From an uncultured Burkholderiales bacterium (GTDB lineage Bacteria; Pseudomonadota; Gammaproteobacteria; Burkholderiales; Burkholderiaceae_C), in NCBI GenBank assembly GCA_903871545.1, contig CAIQHG010000050.1, forward strand, positions 1-61,246: a DNA stretch of 61,246 nucleotides, in the 5' to 3' direction. The notes beneath the pieces were generated by a model that saw nothing but the letters and a program-made list of their open reading frames with translations, searched no databases and was not told where the DNA came from. How positions within the stretch are numbered: the first letter of the stretch is position 1; each line of letters starts with the position of its first letter. Made by a program: the position numbers and the translations under genes. Below, one piece after another: positions 15,586 through 24,452 of this stretch.

Positions 15586-17688
15586 TTAATTATTCTTTTG
15601 CACGTCCACAGAGTGGATGACTTTGACGGCTTGATCGTCAGGAATTTCGTTGTAAGACAAAACGGTGAGGTCATTAACCCTGTAGCGAACCGCTTTTGAA
15701 AGCCATGAACGTACGATGGGGGAGACCACTAAAACTGCAGGGTTGCCGTCTTCTTCCATTTTTCGGCAACCATTTCTAAGCGCCACGAAAAGTCCCTCTG
15801 CAAGGCCGGGCTCGAGCACCACGGGTTGACCGGGTTGGCTTTGCTGCAGGATGTTATGAATCATTTGCTCCAGACCTGGATCTAGCGTCATGACGGCCAA
15901 ACTATTTTTCTCATCAACGAGAGTTTGCATAATCATGCGTCCCAACTTGGGTCTGACTGCGGAGGTAAGCTGATCTGGGTCGGTGTTGCGCGGTGCCATC
16001 TCAGACAACGTCTCAGCAATCGAGCGCATATCCCTAATAGAGACACCTTCGAGTAAGAGGTTTTGCAATACTTTGGTAAATGCACCCAAAGATATTTTCC
16101 CTGGAATGAGATCCTCAACAATCTTGGGCGACTTGGCCGCCAATTTATCGAGAAGCTGTTGCGCCTCATCATGGCTGAGTAAGTCAGATGCGTTTTCACG
16201 TAAAACTTTATTCAAGTGAGTGGCAATTGCAGTGCTTGAGTCAACCACTGTGTATCCCAGTGTTCTAGCATGATCGCGCTGTGAGGGATCAATCCAAACC
16301 GCCTCCAGTCCAAACGCAGGCTCCTTGGTCTCAATTCCTTGAAGGGTTCCGTAAACTTGGCCTGGGTTAATCGCAAGCTCACGCCCAACCCGGATCTCTC
16401 CCTTGCCCCTGACTACGCCTTTTAAAACAATGTTGTAAGTATCGGGATTGATGTTCAAATCGTCTCTAATCCTGACGGGTTGAATTAAAAAGCCCAACTC
16501 AGCTGAGAGCTTCTTGCGAACCCCTTTAACGCGGCTCATCAACTCGCCCCCCGTCTCTGGGTTAACCAGCGGGATGAGTCCGTAACCAATCTCTAGTCCA
16601 ATTAAATCGACTTGCTCGACATCGTCCCAACCCAACTCTTTTGGTGGCTCGACTTTGGTTGCCGCTTGGGTTGCCGCCTCCTCTGAGGCCTCTTGTTCGA
16701 CTTCGCTGCGAATGACCATCAGGCCCATGCCAGCGGTTGCAGCGGCTAAAGTCACAAACATCAAGTGAGGCATTCCAGGCACAAGACCCAAGGCCATCAA
16801 AATGCCTGAGGAGATAAAGAGTGCGGCTGGGTTTGAGAACTGCGACTTAGCCTGCTCCGTCATAGACTCAGATGTAGTCACACGGGTCACAATAATGGCT
16901 GTTGCAAGGGAAAGCAGTAATGAGGGAATTTGCGCAACCAATCCGTCGCCAATGGTCAGCAGCACGTACAAACGACCAGCCTCACCTACAGGCAAATTGT
17001 GCTGGAGTACGCCGATGGCCAATCCACCAACCACGTTGATGATCAAAATCAACAAACCCGCAACCGCATCCCCACTTACAAATTTAGAGGCACCGTCCAT
17101 GGATCCAAAGAAATCGGACTCTTGGGAGAGAACTTCGCGGCGTTTTTTAGCAGTAGCTTGATCAATCACTCCAGCGTTCAAGTCCGCGTCAATAGACATC
17201 TGCTTACCGGGCATGGCATCCAAAGTAAAACGGGCATTAACTTCTGAGACGCGTCCTGCACCCTTAGTCACAACAATAAAGTTGATGATCATTAAGATCG
17301 CAAAAATAATGAATCCAACCACATAGTTGCCACTGATCACAAATTCGCCAAACGCTGCAATAACCTTACCTGCTGAATCGTGGCCCTCGTGCCCGTTGAC
17401 CAAAATGACCCGGCTTGAGGCCACGTTAAGGGCCAATCTAAGCATCGTTGCAAATAATAAGACGGAGGGGAAGGACGAAAACTCCAAAGGATTTCTAGTG
17501 CCAATGGCGATCATGATGATCACCAAACTAGAAACAATGTTAAAGGTGAAGAAGAAATCCAAAACAATGGACGGCAAAGGAAGAACCAACATGGCCATGA
17601 TTAAGAGCACAAGCGCTGGAATTCCCAGACCTGAGTAATCAAATTTCGCCAAGTTCTGTCGGATCGTTGACAGGGATAAGGTTGACAT
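15586..17688 (-). CDS. flhA: Flagellar export gate protein FlhA
   Basis: FlhA (700 aa) is the core of the flagellar type III export gate. The N-terminal ~330 residues contain about eight membrane segments and the FHIPEP family signature NARFTLDAMPGKQMSIDADL (~151-170). The C-terminal half is the cytoplasmic docking platform, with VDSSTAIATHLNKVL and the conserved end region VLSYNEIPDD. Length and motif order are normal. It is first in the run flhA-flhF-flhG-fliA, behind a sigma-54 promoter. flhB, often adjacent, is not in the window. Confidence 0.97.
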   Translation of the reverse strand: MSTLSLSTIRQNLAKFDYSGLGIPALVLLIMAMLVLPLPSIVLDFFFTFNIVSSLVIIMIAIGTRNPLEFSSFPSVLLFATMLRLALNVASSRVILVNGHEGHDSAGKVIAAFGEFVISGNYVVGFIIFAILMIINFIVVTKGAGRVSEVNARFTLDAMPGKQMSIDADLNAGVIDQATAKKRREVLSQESDFFGSMDGASKFVSGDAVAGLLILIINVVGGLAIGVLQHNLPVGEAGRLYVLLTIGDGLVAQIPSLLLSLATAIIVTRVTTSESMTEQAKSQFSNPAALFISSGILMALGLVPGMPHLMFVTLAAATAGMGLMVIRSEVEQEASEEAATQAATKVEPPKELGWDDVEQVDLIGLEIGYGLIPLVNPETGGELMSRVKGVRKKLSAELGFLIQPVRIRDDLNINPDTYNIVLKGVVRGKGEIRVGRELAINPGQVYGTLQGIETKEPAFGLEAVWIDPSQRDHARTLGYTVVDSSTAIATHLNKVLRENASDLLSHDEAQQLLDKLAAKSPKIVEDLIPGKISLGAFTKVLQNLLLEGVSIRDMRSIAETLSEMAPRNTDPDQLTSAVRPKLGRMIMQTLVDEKNSLAVMTLDPGLEQMIHNILQQSQPGQPVVLEPGLAEGLFVALRNGCRKMEEDGNPAVLVVSPIVRSWLSKAVRYRVNDLTVLSYNEIPDDQAVKVIHSVDVQKNN

Positions 17689-17761
17689 TTCCGTTTTTTC
17701 CAGTTTTTTGAATTATTTAGTATTCTTTTTAGTCGCAATCTTTGCGGCCGTACAACGTATA

Positions 17762-17777
17762 AGCAATCGATGTGCCA
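17762..17777 (-). promoter_or_regulatory. Sigma-54 (RpoN) promoter before flhA
   Basis: Minus-strand TGGCACATCGATTGCT matches TGGCACG-N4-TTGCW at every conserved position except the last G of the -24 box. The GC at -12 lies about 75 bases before the flhA ATG. This is the best RpoN site I found in the window and would drive flhA, flhF, flhG, fliA and the unknown gene after it. Confidence 0.75.
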
Positions 17778-17944
17778 GGATATGGGTCTGTAGATCCAGA
17801 AAACCTTGAGATCTCAACAATAATTTTGTAGACCATGAGATTTTCAACTCCCCTTGGCCTCTTAAAAAAGCGGCAAAGATTCGCCGGTCACGATTTTTGC
17901 TTAAGTATTCGTAGTTCTGTAATTTTTGGAATACTTCAAGCACC

Positions 17945-20047
17945 ATGAGTCTTTCATCTCTATTTAATTTGCCAAGTGCACCAAGCCAGTTATTAAAAGA
18001 TAACGCCACTGGTGCTCAGAATTCACCAAGCGCGGGGGGCAACTCGCTCAACTCGGGCGGGGATGCGTTCGCCTCTTACATGTCCCAGCAGATGAGCTCG
18101 GGACAGTTTGCGAACTGGCAAAACTTGACCAGTGCGTTGGCCAGCCAAAACTCGCTGTCCCACCAACAAACGGGCGGGTTGGGGGCTCAACCTAGCGGGT
18201 TTGGTGCTCAACCCAGCGGGTTTGGGTCACTGCAAAATGGATTTTCTGCTGCCCACACCAATTGGGGATCTGGTGGCTCAAACCACGCAATTTCTAAGCC
18301 CAACTCAACCGCTTCGTCTAGCGCGTCCAACACCACATCCTCAGCCAATTCAGGGGGATCCAACCAAACCCAAGAGTCTTCAAACTCAACAGGCAAAACT
18401 GGCACAAACCCAACAATAAGTAGCGCTTCGGGTCATAAAAATTACGCCAACCTTACAAAATACGATAGTTTATTGGGCGACTCCATAGAGTCAGGGTCTG
18501 GCGACTTAGCTGACTCATCTGGGGGCACTCCACCAACTTCAGGGAACGCAACCGCTGCTTTGTACTCCACCAATGCTTGGCTGATGAGCAACGGATCTCA
18601 AACCAATGCAAGTGCACCGGGTGTCTCAGCTGAAGTTGCAAATTCAGACCTAAAGTCAAAACTACAAATATCTAGCGACTCACAAAGTGGATTACCAAGC
18701 GGCTTGCCGATTGTTTTACCCTCTATCGGAGCGGCTCTTTTAGCTCAACAACAAGCACTAAGCACCAAAGACGGCGGCCCAGGCTCGGCCAACGCACTCA
18801 ATGGCAAGTTGGGTGCGCAAAGCTTAACAACTGTCTCCCTCAGCTCCAACATACAGCTCATCACCCCTGCCCAAACCGATACGAATCCTCAAAGTTTGAT
18901 CACGTATGCAAGGGGCATGGGACTCAACGACTCACAGATCCACCAACTTTTTGGACCTGAGGCTGCCCACCCCGGCGCACTGAGCGCACACGCTCCCTCC
19001 ACTGAGTCATTGATGAGCTCCGGCACCGCGCTGCCCAGCGCGAGCATTTCCGCTGGAGCGTCCGCGCCCGTCTCCACCACCCTTGACTCCAACGCAAACG
19101 CCTTAGGAACCTTCTCCACAACTGCACAACTCTCCCCCACAGCGAACGCCGTGCTGAGCCAAATCAACAACTTTCAAGTTCAAATCCAACAAGCCCCTGG
19201 CGCAATAGGTATTCAAAGCGAGGCCACTGCATCCACACTGGCTGAGATAAGTGGTAAATTGGCGCCTGGCGCAACCTTTGCAGGGTCTGGGGATACACCG
19301 GTAAGCACGTTAGAAGCTTTATCCGTTATGGAGGCTAGCTTAAGACCCGAAGATATTGAAGCGTTACAAGCTCACTTTGCAAATTCAACTAAGGGATCCA
19401 ACTTGCTATCCAGTGAGGGATCGGGTGCAACGGGCTCACAAAGCTCCATCACACTGGATATGAATACAGCCTTAAATACGCTGAACGTAGACGGATCCGG
19501 CTCCAATATGGGTGGATCCTCAGGGGATTCAAATAGCGGCTCCGGCTCAGGCTCTGATAATTCGCAACAAAATAATAGCAATTTGCCAAGCGACATGGCC
19601 GCTGCTTATGAAAAGTTAAGTAACAAATTTGCAACTGAAGTCTCCAACCGACTGCAGCAGCAATTCGCTCAGGGTCAGTGGAAGATGAAGTTTGCCCTGA
19701 GACCTTCAAGTCTTGGAATGGTAGACGTTCAGCTCGAGATGAAGGACGGTAAATTAGCGGCCAATTTCCAGTCTAACAACCCATTGACTCAAAATCTGAT
19801 TCATACCAACAGTCATCAACTCAGACACGCCCTCCAAGGCTCAGGCATCCAACAAAGTTCAGTTCAAGTCGGGTCTGGTCAAACGGGTGGACAAGGGTCA
19901 AGCTCTGGTCAAAATTCTGGTGTACCCTACACACATGAAAACTTTCCCGTGAGTGGTGCCCAAGGGACTGAAGAAATTGCAGCTGCTGACGAATCCAAAC
20001 CAGTTACTTCGTCAAATAGCGACTCTCAACTCGACATTCTTGCCTAA
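17945..20047 (+). CDS. fliK: Hook-length control protein FliK
   Basis: FliK is secreted during hook growth and switches export specificity when the hook reaches its length. The 700-residue protein is mostly Ser/Asn/Gly/Gln-rich and low in structure, with a short repeat (GLGAQPSGFGAQPSGFGS) near residue 80. The C-terminal Flg_hook domain (~545-640) is clear: LSNKFATEVSNRLQQQF, WKMKFALRPSSLGMVDVQLE and NPLTQNLIHTNSHQLRHAL. The Gln/Ser/Gly tail follows. It starts the operon fliK-fliL-fliM-fliN, divergent from flhA. The TGGAATACTTCAAGCA site directly before its ATG is too close to serve as its promoter. Confidence 0.93.
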   Translation: MSLSSLFNLPSAPSQLLKDNATGAQNSPSAGGNSLNSGGDAFASYMSQQMSSGQFANWQNLTSALASQNSLSHQQTGGLGAQPSGFGAQPSGFGSLQNGFSAAHTNWGSGGSNHAISKPNSTASSSASNTTSSANSGGSNQTQESSNSTGKTGTNPTISSASGHKNYANLTKYDSLLGDSIESGSGDLADSSGGTPPTSGNATAALYSTNAWLMSNGSQTNASAPGVSAEVANSDLKSKLQISSDSQSGLPSGLPIVLPSIGAALLAQQQALSTKDGGPGSANALNGKLGAQSLTTVSLSSNIQLITPAQTDTNPQSLITYARGMGLNDSQIHQLFGPEAAHPGALSAHAPSTESLMSSGTALPSASISAGASAPVSTTLDSNANALGTFSTTAQLSPTANAVLSQINNFQVQIQQAPGAIGIQSEATASTLAEISGKLAPGATFAGSGDTPVSTLEALSVMEASLRPEDIEALQAHFANSTKGSNLLSSEGSGATGSQSSITLDMNTALNTLNVDGSGSNMGGSSGDSNSGSGSGSDNSQQNNSNLPSDMAAAYEKLSNKFATEVSNRLQQQFAQGQWKMKFALRPSSLGMVDVQLEMKDGKLAANFQSNNPLTQNLIHTNSHQLRHALQGSGIQQSSVQVGSGQTGGQGSSSGQNSGVPYTHENFPVSGAQGTEEIAAADESKPVTSSNSDSQLDILA

Positions 20048-20074
20048 TGTATTAGGCCCCAACAGGAGATAGAT

Positions 20075-20665
20075 ATGGCAACAGCCAAACCAGCAGCCCC
20101 CGCGGCCGAAGAGGGCTCAGAGGCCCCAAAGAAGAAAAAACCAATGCTCTTGATCATTGGGGTAGCAGTAGGCGCAATTGTTTTATTGATCATCGTGGCC
20201 TTTGGAACGCTTTATTTCTCTGGTTATTATGAGAAAAAAGCAGAATTAGCTGCGATGGACAAGTTAGAGGAATTGGAGGCGGCTGCGACCAAGGCCAAAG
20301 ATGAGGCTCCTGTCAAAATCAAAAAAGAAGCCCCCGAGGAAACTCGGTTCGAGAAAAACTACATGCAGCTTGATAAAGAGTTGATGACAAACATCACCGA
20401 CTCTAAAAAAGTCATGGTGGTTCAAATCGCACTTATGACGCACTACGATAACCGCGTATTTGATAATGTTAAAAAGCACGAGTTTGCGCTTCGCTCAGCC
20501 ATGCTAGACGTGATGCGTCAAAGCACAGAATCCGAAACCAAGAAGCCACAGTTCAGAAAAGAGTTGGCCGTCAAACTAAAAGAGACTATGAACGGCCTAC
20601 TTGAGGAGTATGAAGATTTTGGCGGTATCGAGGAAGTATTCTTTACCTCCTTTGTGATGCAGTAA
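20075..20665 (+). CDS. fliL: Flagellar basal body protein FliL
   Basis: FliL (196 aa) is a single-pass inner membrane protein that surrounds the stator and supports torque under load. It has a Lys-rich cytoplasmic N-terminus (EAPKKKKPM), one membrane helix (LLIIGVAVGAIVLLIIVAFG, ~25-46), a charged coil-like linker and a periplasmic stomatin-like domain ending in EEYEDFGGIEEVFFTSFVMQ, the typical FliL end. A strong ribosome site (AGGAG) precedes the ATG. It is seven bases from fliM. Confidence 0.94.
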   Translation: MATAKPAAPAAEEGSEAPKKKKPMLLIIGVAVGAIVLLIIVAFGTLYFSGYYEKKAELAAMDKLEELEAAATKAKDEAPVKIKKEAPEETRFEKNYMQLDKELMTNITDSKKVMVVQIALMTHYDNRVFDNVKKHEFALRSAMLDVMRQSTESETKKPQFRKELAVKLKETMNGLLEEYEDFGGIEEVFFTSFVMQ

Positions 20666-20672
20666 AGAGTTT

Positions 20673-21674
20673 ATGGCGACAAATCGAGCTAACCTTTTAT
20701 CTCAAGACGAGCTCTCCGCGCTAGCGGAGGGTCTCAAAGACGGGAGCCTGGAGACGGACACGGGCTTTAACACTTCTGTGCGTGTTAAAAAACATGACCT
20801 CGCCAGTGAAAACAGTACGCTTGGTGTAAACGTCTCATCGATCGATATGATCAATGAGCGATTCATCCGTATGTTTAGACTTGGGTTGTTGGAGGTTTTA
20901 AGGACCACGCCTAGGGTTAATCCTTCGCGAGTTCAGATTCTCAAATTTGGTGACTATTTGAAAATGCTCAAGCCCCCTCTTGCGGTGAACACGATTCGGA
21001 TCAGCCCCTTTAGAGGTTACTCGGTTGTGATCATCGATCCCAATGTGGTCTTTAGTTCACTCGATAGTTTCTTTGGCGGGTTTGGCAAAGGGGTCGGAGA
21101 ATTGCCCCCTGGTCGGCTTTTTACTCCCACAGAGAACCGGATCATCAACATCATTTTGGATGTCTTTTTTAAGTCTTTGAAGGAGGCTTGGTCCGCAGTT
21201 GTTGAGATTGAATGCGAGAAAGTTAGCTCCGAGATCAATCCCCAATTTGCTCAAATCGCAGATGAAAACGATCTCGTTGTGCTCAGCAGGTTCGAGTCCG
21301 ACGCCACCTCCTCTGGGGGCAGAGGGTTCATGGATTTGGTCTACCCTTATGCGACTTTAAAACCCATGCGTGAGTTGCTCAGGAATAGAGTGCAAACTGG
21401 GGACGGCGATGAGGAGTCTGATAAAAAGTGGAGTGAAGACTTGGCCGTTGCTGTTGGGGACGCATTTGTTGATGTTCAAGTGCTGATGGGTAACCTGAAG
21501 ACCACCTTGTATCACTTGAGAACGATGAAGGAAGGCGATCTGCTTTTCTTTAAAAAACCGGAACATGCACAACTCATTGCCAAAGGCGTTCCCGCCTTTG
21601 GCGTCAACATTGGAACCCGGGGCTCCAACGTGGCAGTGCGTGTAGAAGATGTCATAGTCCCTGGAATAGATTAA
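20673..21674 (+). CDS. fliM: Flagellar switch protein FliM
   Basis: FliM (333 aa) is the middle protein of the C ring and binds phosphorylated CheY. The N-terminal CheY-binding motif is present (NLLSQDELSALAEGL). The middle CheC-like domain has LASENSTLGVNVSSIDMINERF and the GGxG-type loop FFGGFGKGVGELPPG that contacts FliG. The C-terminal SpoA domain ends in PAFGVNIGTRGSNVAVRVED. Length and order of domains are normal. It lies between fliL and fliN. Confidence 0.96.
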   Translation: MATNRANLLSQDELSALAEGLKDGSLETDTGFNTSVRVKKHDLASENSTLGVNVSSIDMINERFIRMFRLGLLEVLRTTPRVNPSRVQILKFGDYLKMLKPPLAVNTIRISPFRGYSVVIIDPNVVFSSLDSFFGGFGKGVGELPPGRLFTPTENRIINIILDVFFKSLKEAWSAVVEIECEKVSSEINPQFAQIADENDLVVLSRFESDATSSGGRGFMDLVYPYATLKPMRELLRNRVQTGDGDEESDKKWSEDLAVAVGDAFVDVQVLMGNLKTTLYHLRTMKEGDLLFFKKPEHAQLIAKGVPAFGVNIGTRGSNVAVRVEDVIVPGID

Positions 21675-21689
21675 AACCGGGAAATTATT

Positions 21690-22082
21690 ATGAACGACAC
21701 CACAGACAATCCTAACACCAGCGACCCATTAGACGACATCTTGGGCGTGACTAGCCCCGCCTCCGGGGCGGAGAAACCTCCCCTGGGCCCCTCGGCCGCA
21801 GACTTTGAGATGAGCAACCCAGGCAACATTGACCCTGAGGTGCTACAAAACATCTCTGTTTCTTTGGCTATTGAGGTAGGCCGCACCCAAATTAAAATCA
21901 GAGATTTGATGCGTCTCACACAAGGTAGCGTCGTCGAGTTAGACCGAATTGCGGGAGAGCCCCTTGACTTACTCGTCAACGACACTGTGGTGGCCCAAGG
22001 TGAGGTGGTGTTGGTGAACGACCGATACGGCATCCGTTTAACGCGTGTGGTGCCTTCAAGTGAGCGCTTGAAATCACTCTAA
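21690..22082 (+). CDS. fliN: Flagellar switch protein FliN
   Basis: FliN (130 aa) forms the base of the C ring and docks the export ATPase complex. The acidic N-terminus (DPLDDILGV) is followed by the SpoA domain: NISVSLAIEVGRTQIKIRDL, LTQGSVVELDRIAGEPLDLL and GEVVLVNDRYGIRLTRVV. It is the last flagellar gene of this operon; fliO, fliP, fliQ and fliR, which commonly follow fliN, are not here, and a methyltransferase gene comes next after 130 bases. Confidence 0.96.
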   Translation: MNDTTDNPNTSDPLDDILGVTSPASGAEKPPLGPSAADFEMSNPGNIDPEVLQNISVSLAIEVGRTQIKIRDLMRLTQGSVVELDRIAGEPLDLLVNDTVVAQGEVVLVNDRYGIRLTRVVPSSERLKSL

Positions 22083-22212
22083 TTCTTTGAAAAGTCTCTT
22101 TGATTGAGCTTTTATTGATCCTTTTTTTGTTGCTGAAAATGACTTGCTGCAAAGGTCCGCGATTCATGCACTCCGCGGGGTCGTTGCGTCACAAACCATT
22201 TCAACTGCTTAA

Positions 22213-22953
22213 ATGAAAATCCTCATTTGGCCTTTACCTGCCATGCTGAGTTGGGGCTTGTCTTGGGGCCTTTTCCTACTGCTCTTAAATGTGTTGGATT
22301 CAAATGTGTGGGCGTTTCTTGGCGCAACCGTTTTAAGCGTCTCTTTAACCACCTTGGGCTCCACGCTTTGGAGAAGATTCCTGATCTTAGTTGGGTTTCC
22401 TCTGTCCCAACTGCTTTTGACTCAGACCTCCCAGACCCTCCCCCCTCTTGCTTGGCTTGGATTGGTCTTATTAATCGCAGCCGTGTATCCCCTTAATGCC
22501 TGGAGCGATGCACCGCTTTTTCCGACCCCCTCCAAAGCTTTGACTCAAATGCCCGATCACATCAAACTCTTTGATGGCTCAAGAGTCCTAGATGCAGGAT
22601 GCGGCCTTGGGGACGGACTTAAAGCGCTTAGAGCAGCTTTTAAAAATTGCGTTTTTTACGGCCTTGAGATGAGCTGGCCACTGCGTTTTTTTTGTGCCCT
22701 ACGGTGCCCCTGGGCAATTATCAGGCAGGGAAATATTTGGCTTGCTGAGTGGGCCCCTTACGACATGGTTTATATGTTTCAAAGACCCGAGAGCATGCCC
22801 AAAGCGGTTGAGAAAGCAACTGCAGAGTTAAAGGCGGGCGCATGGTTGGTGAGTTTAGAGTTTGAGGCGAGACAGCTAAAGCCCCAAGCGGTCTTTTACG
22901 GTGCAGACGGTAGACCCGTTTGGATGTACCGTGCACCGTTTATTTACCTTTAA
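22213..22953 (+). CDS. Membrane-anchored class I SAM-dependent methyltransferase
   Basis: The N-terminal ~95 residues are very hydrophobic and form three or four membrane segments (LSWGLSWGLFLLLLNVL, WAFLGATVLSVSLTTLG, FLILVGFPLSQLLL, WLGLVLLIAAVYPLNAW). After this comes a Rossmann-type methyltransferase core with motif I VLDAGCGLGDGLKALR (~125-140), an acidic residue after YGLEMSW that would bind the ribose, and a PYDMVYMFQRPES strand-4 region. The substrate cannot be read from the sequence. It starts 130 bases after fliN on the same strand; whether it is co-transcribed with the flagellar operon is unclear. Confidence 0.82.
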   Translation: MKILIWPLPAMLSWGLSWGLFLLLLNVLDSNVWAFLGATVLSVSLTTLGSTLWRRFLILVGFPLSQLLLTQTSQTLPPLAWLGLVLLIAAVYPLNAWSDAPLFPTPSKALTQMPDHIKLFDGSRVLDAGCGLGDGLKALRAAFKNCVFYGLEMSWPLRFFCALRCPWAIIRQGNIWLAEWAPYDMVYMFQRPESMPKAVEKATAELKAGAWLVSLEFEARQLKPQAVFYGADGRPVWMYRAPFIYL

Positions 22954-22988
22954 ACAGCACTCGCATAATTTTTAAATAAATCAAACAA

Positions 22989-23008
22989 CCCGTATGTTGA
23001 TTTACGGG
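22989..23008. terminator. Hairpin between convergent genes, possible two-way terminator
   Basis: CCCGTA (22989-22994) and TACGGG (23003-23008) form a 6-bp stem with an 8-base loop between the convergent methyltransferase and carbonic anhydrase genes. T-rich sequence follows on both strands, though not a clean T tract. Confidence 0.4.
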
Positions 23009-23024
23009 CTCACTGATTTTTAAG

Positions 23025-24257
23025 TCACTTGGTTTCAGCAATCTTGCGGCCATTAAAGTCTTGCACCGGGCGCGCGTTGACTTTAAAAGGAAACTTATTG
23101 ATCTGTCCTTTTGATAAATCAATCGAATTTTTCATTACATAGTTCATAACCCCCTCGGTACAAGGCGGGGTACTCAAAGAACCCTCGTACGTGAAGTGGC
23201 TTAGATCTGTGGGTAAAAGTGCTGATGGGTTGAAGACCACTTTGGGCGGCGCGTACTCAACGCCCTCTTTATCTTTGGGAGGCAAATTCGCCCAAAGAAG
23301 TTTGATGGCAGGATTTTCTTTGCCCTCATTGATTAACACAGCCATGACGGCCATTTTTCCTTTCTTGTTTTTGTGCACAAGGTGTATCACCATGGGAGAG
23401 TTCTTTCCGTCGACTTCCTCTTCGCTTGGACGGTGGAAATGAACCTCTAGCAAATCAAATACATCTTTATTGACCATCATCGTGCTCCCCGCCTCAGGCA
23501 GGACTTGGATGGTATGTCCGTTGTTGAGCATCTTGAGTGCCCCTTCCTTATAGTCAACGGTCAAAGTTTCTTTGGCCTTCTCAAACGGGCCAATAATGTT
23601 CATGGGAGACTGTTTCTTACCCTTTGCACAGGTTGGGAAGTTATCCCCCCAATGCTCTGGGCCCGTGTCGCCGTCGTAGCCCCATTTGAAATCTTTTTCA
23701 CTTAACTCTTTATTTTTTTTTTGAGTATCGTCATCAGCCTTGCCGACGGATCCGTCCTTGTTACAGTCTGCGAGTACGGTGACTTTTTGACCCGCTGCCA
23801 TCAAAGCGTTTTGAGCTGCACAGACGGTTTGAAGTCTTGTGTTCCATTCAGCAAGGTCCAAAGTCTTTTGAAAAGCTGCGATGGTATTGGGATCGCCCAC
23901 ACCGTTGGTCAGCAACCGAAGCGCGCCAAGCCCCACCTGTCGGTCTGCACCGATGGTCTTCTCTTTCTTGTAAAGAGCGTCTACATCCGCTAAAACAACG
24001 CCGTTCGCAAAAGCTGATTTCAGTGCATTCAACTGGACTTGATCTTTTGTCAGGGCAGCAACCTTCTCCTTGTAAGCGTCTAGATCCTCAGTTGCTTTGT
24101 CTAACGCGTCCTTGGTCTGATCAAGTTCCTCGCTGGACTGGCTCAAGTCATCAGAGGCATGCTTTTTACCAGAGTAATTGATATAAGCAAAAGCCACTGC
24201 TGCCACCAAAAGGAGGACAAGAAGCACTTCTAATATGATGCGTAAATACTTTTTCAT
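23025..24257 (-). CDS. Alpha-carbonic anhydrase with membrane anchor and coiled-coil stalk
   Basis: Alpha-carbonic anhydrase hydrates CO2 to bicarbonate outside the cytoplasm. The catalytic domain occupies ~190-410 of 410 residues: FKWGYDGDTGPEHWG, KKQSPMNI, zinc ligands His273 and His275 in EVHFHRPSE, His292 in VIHLVH, and GSLSTPPCTEGV. The residue matching Glu117 of human CA II is Val290, and the His after SE is Glu. In place of a cleavable signal there is a membrane helix (residues ~5-27) followed by a predicted coiled coil (LSQSSEELDQTKDALDKA to ~80) and a helical region with two Cys. The protein should therefore be tethered to the inner membrane facing the periplasm. Confidence 0.9.
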   Translation of the reverse strand: MKKYLRIILEVLLVLLLVAAVAFAYINYSGKKHASDDLSQSSEELDQTKDALDKATEDLDAYKEKVAALTKDQVQLNALKSAFANGVVLADVDALYKKEKTIGADRQVGLGALRLLTNGVGDPNTIAAFQKTLDLAEWNTRLQTVCAAQNALMAAGQKVTVLADCNKDGSVGKADDDTQKKNKELSEKDFKWGYDGDTGPEHWGDNFPTCAKGKKQSPMNIIGPFEKAKETLTVDYKEGALKMLNNGHTIQVLPEAGSTMMVNKDVFDLLEVHFHRPSEEEVDGKNSPMVIHLVHKNKKGKMAVMAVLINEGKENPAIKLLWANLPPKDKEGVEYAPPKVVFNPSALLPTDLSHFTYEGSLSTPPCTEGVMNYVMKNSIDLSKGQINKFPFKVNARPVQDFNGRKIAETK

Positions 24258-24452
24258 AGCAGTTCACAATCAGAGAATATTTAAATAGGTCACGCAATTA
24301 GGGCACCCCTAACCCCGTAGGAGCGCACATATAGCGACGTCCTAAGTGTATCGGCTCGGTGAGCCTAAAGCTTTAATTTGACTTGGTGAATACTTGTGCA
24401 ACGCTTGGCGGGCCGCTTAAATTGTTCACGCGATTGGCGAAATTCCTCAAAC

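Noticed and set aside
17927..17942. GG-N10-GC sequence (TGGAATACTTCAAGCA) as a sigma-54 promoter of fliK
   Set aside because: It ends three bases before the fliK ATG, and the -24 and -12 boxes match poorly outside GG and GC.
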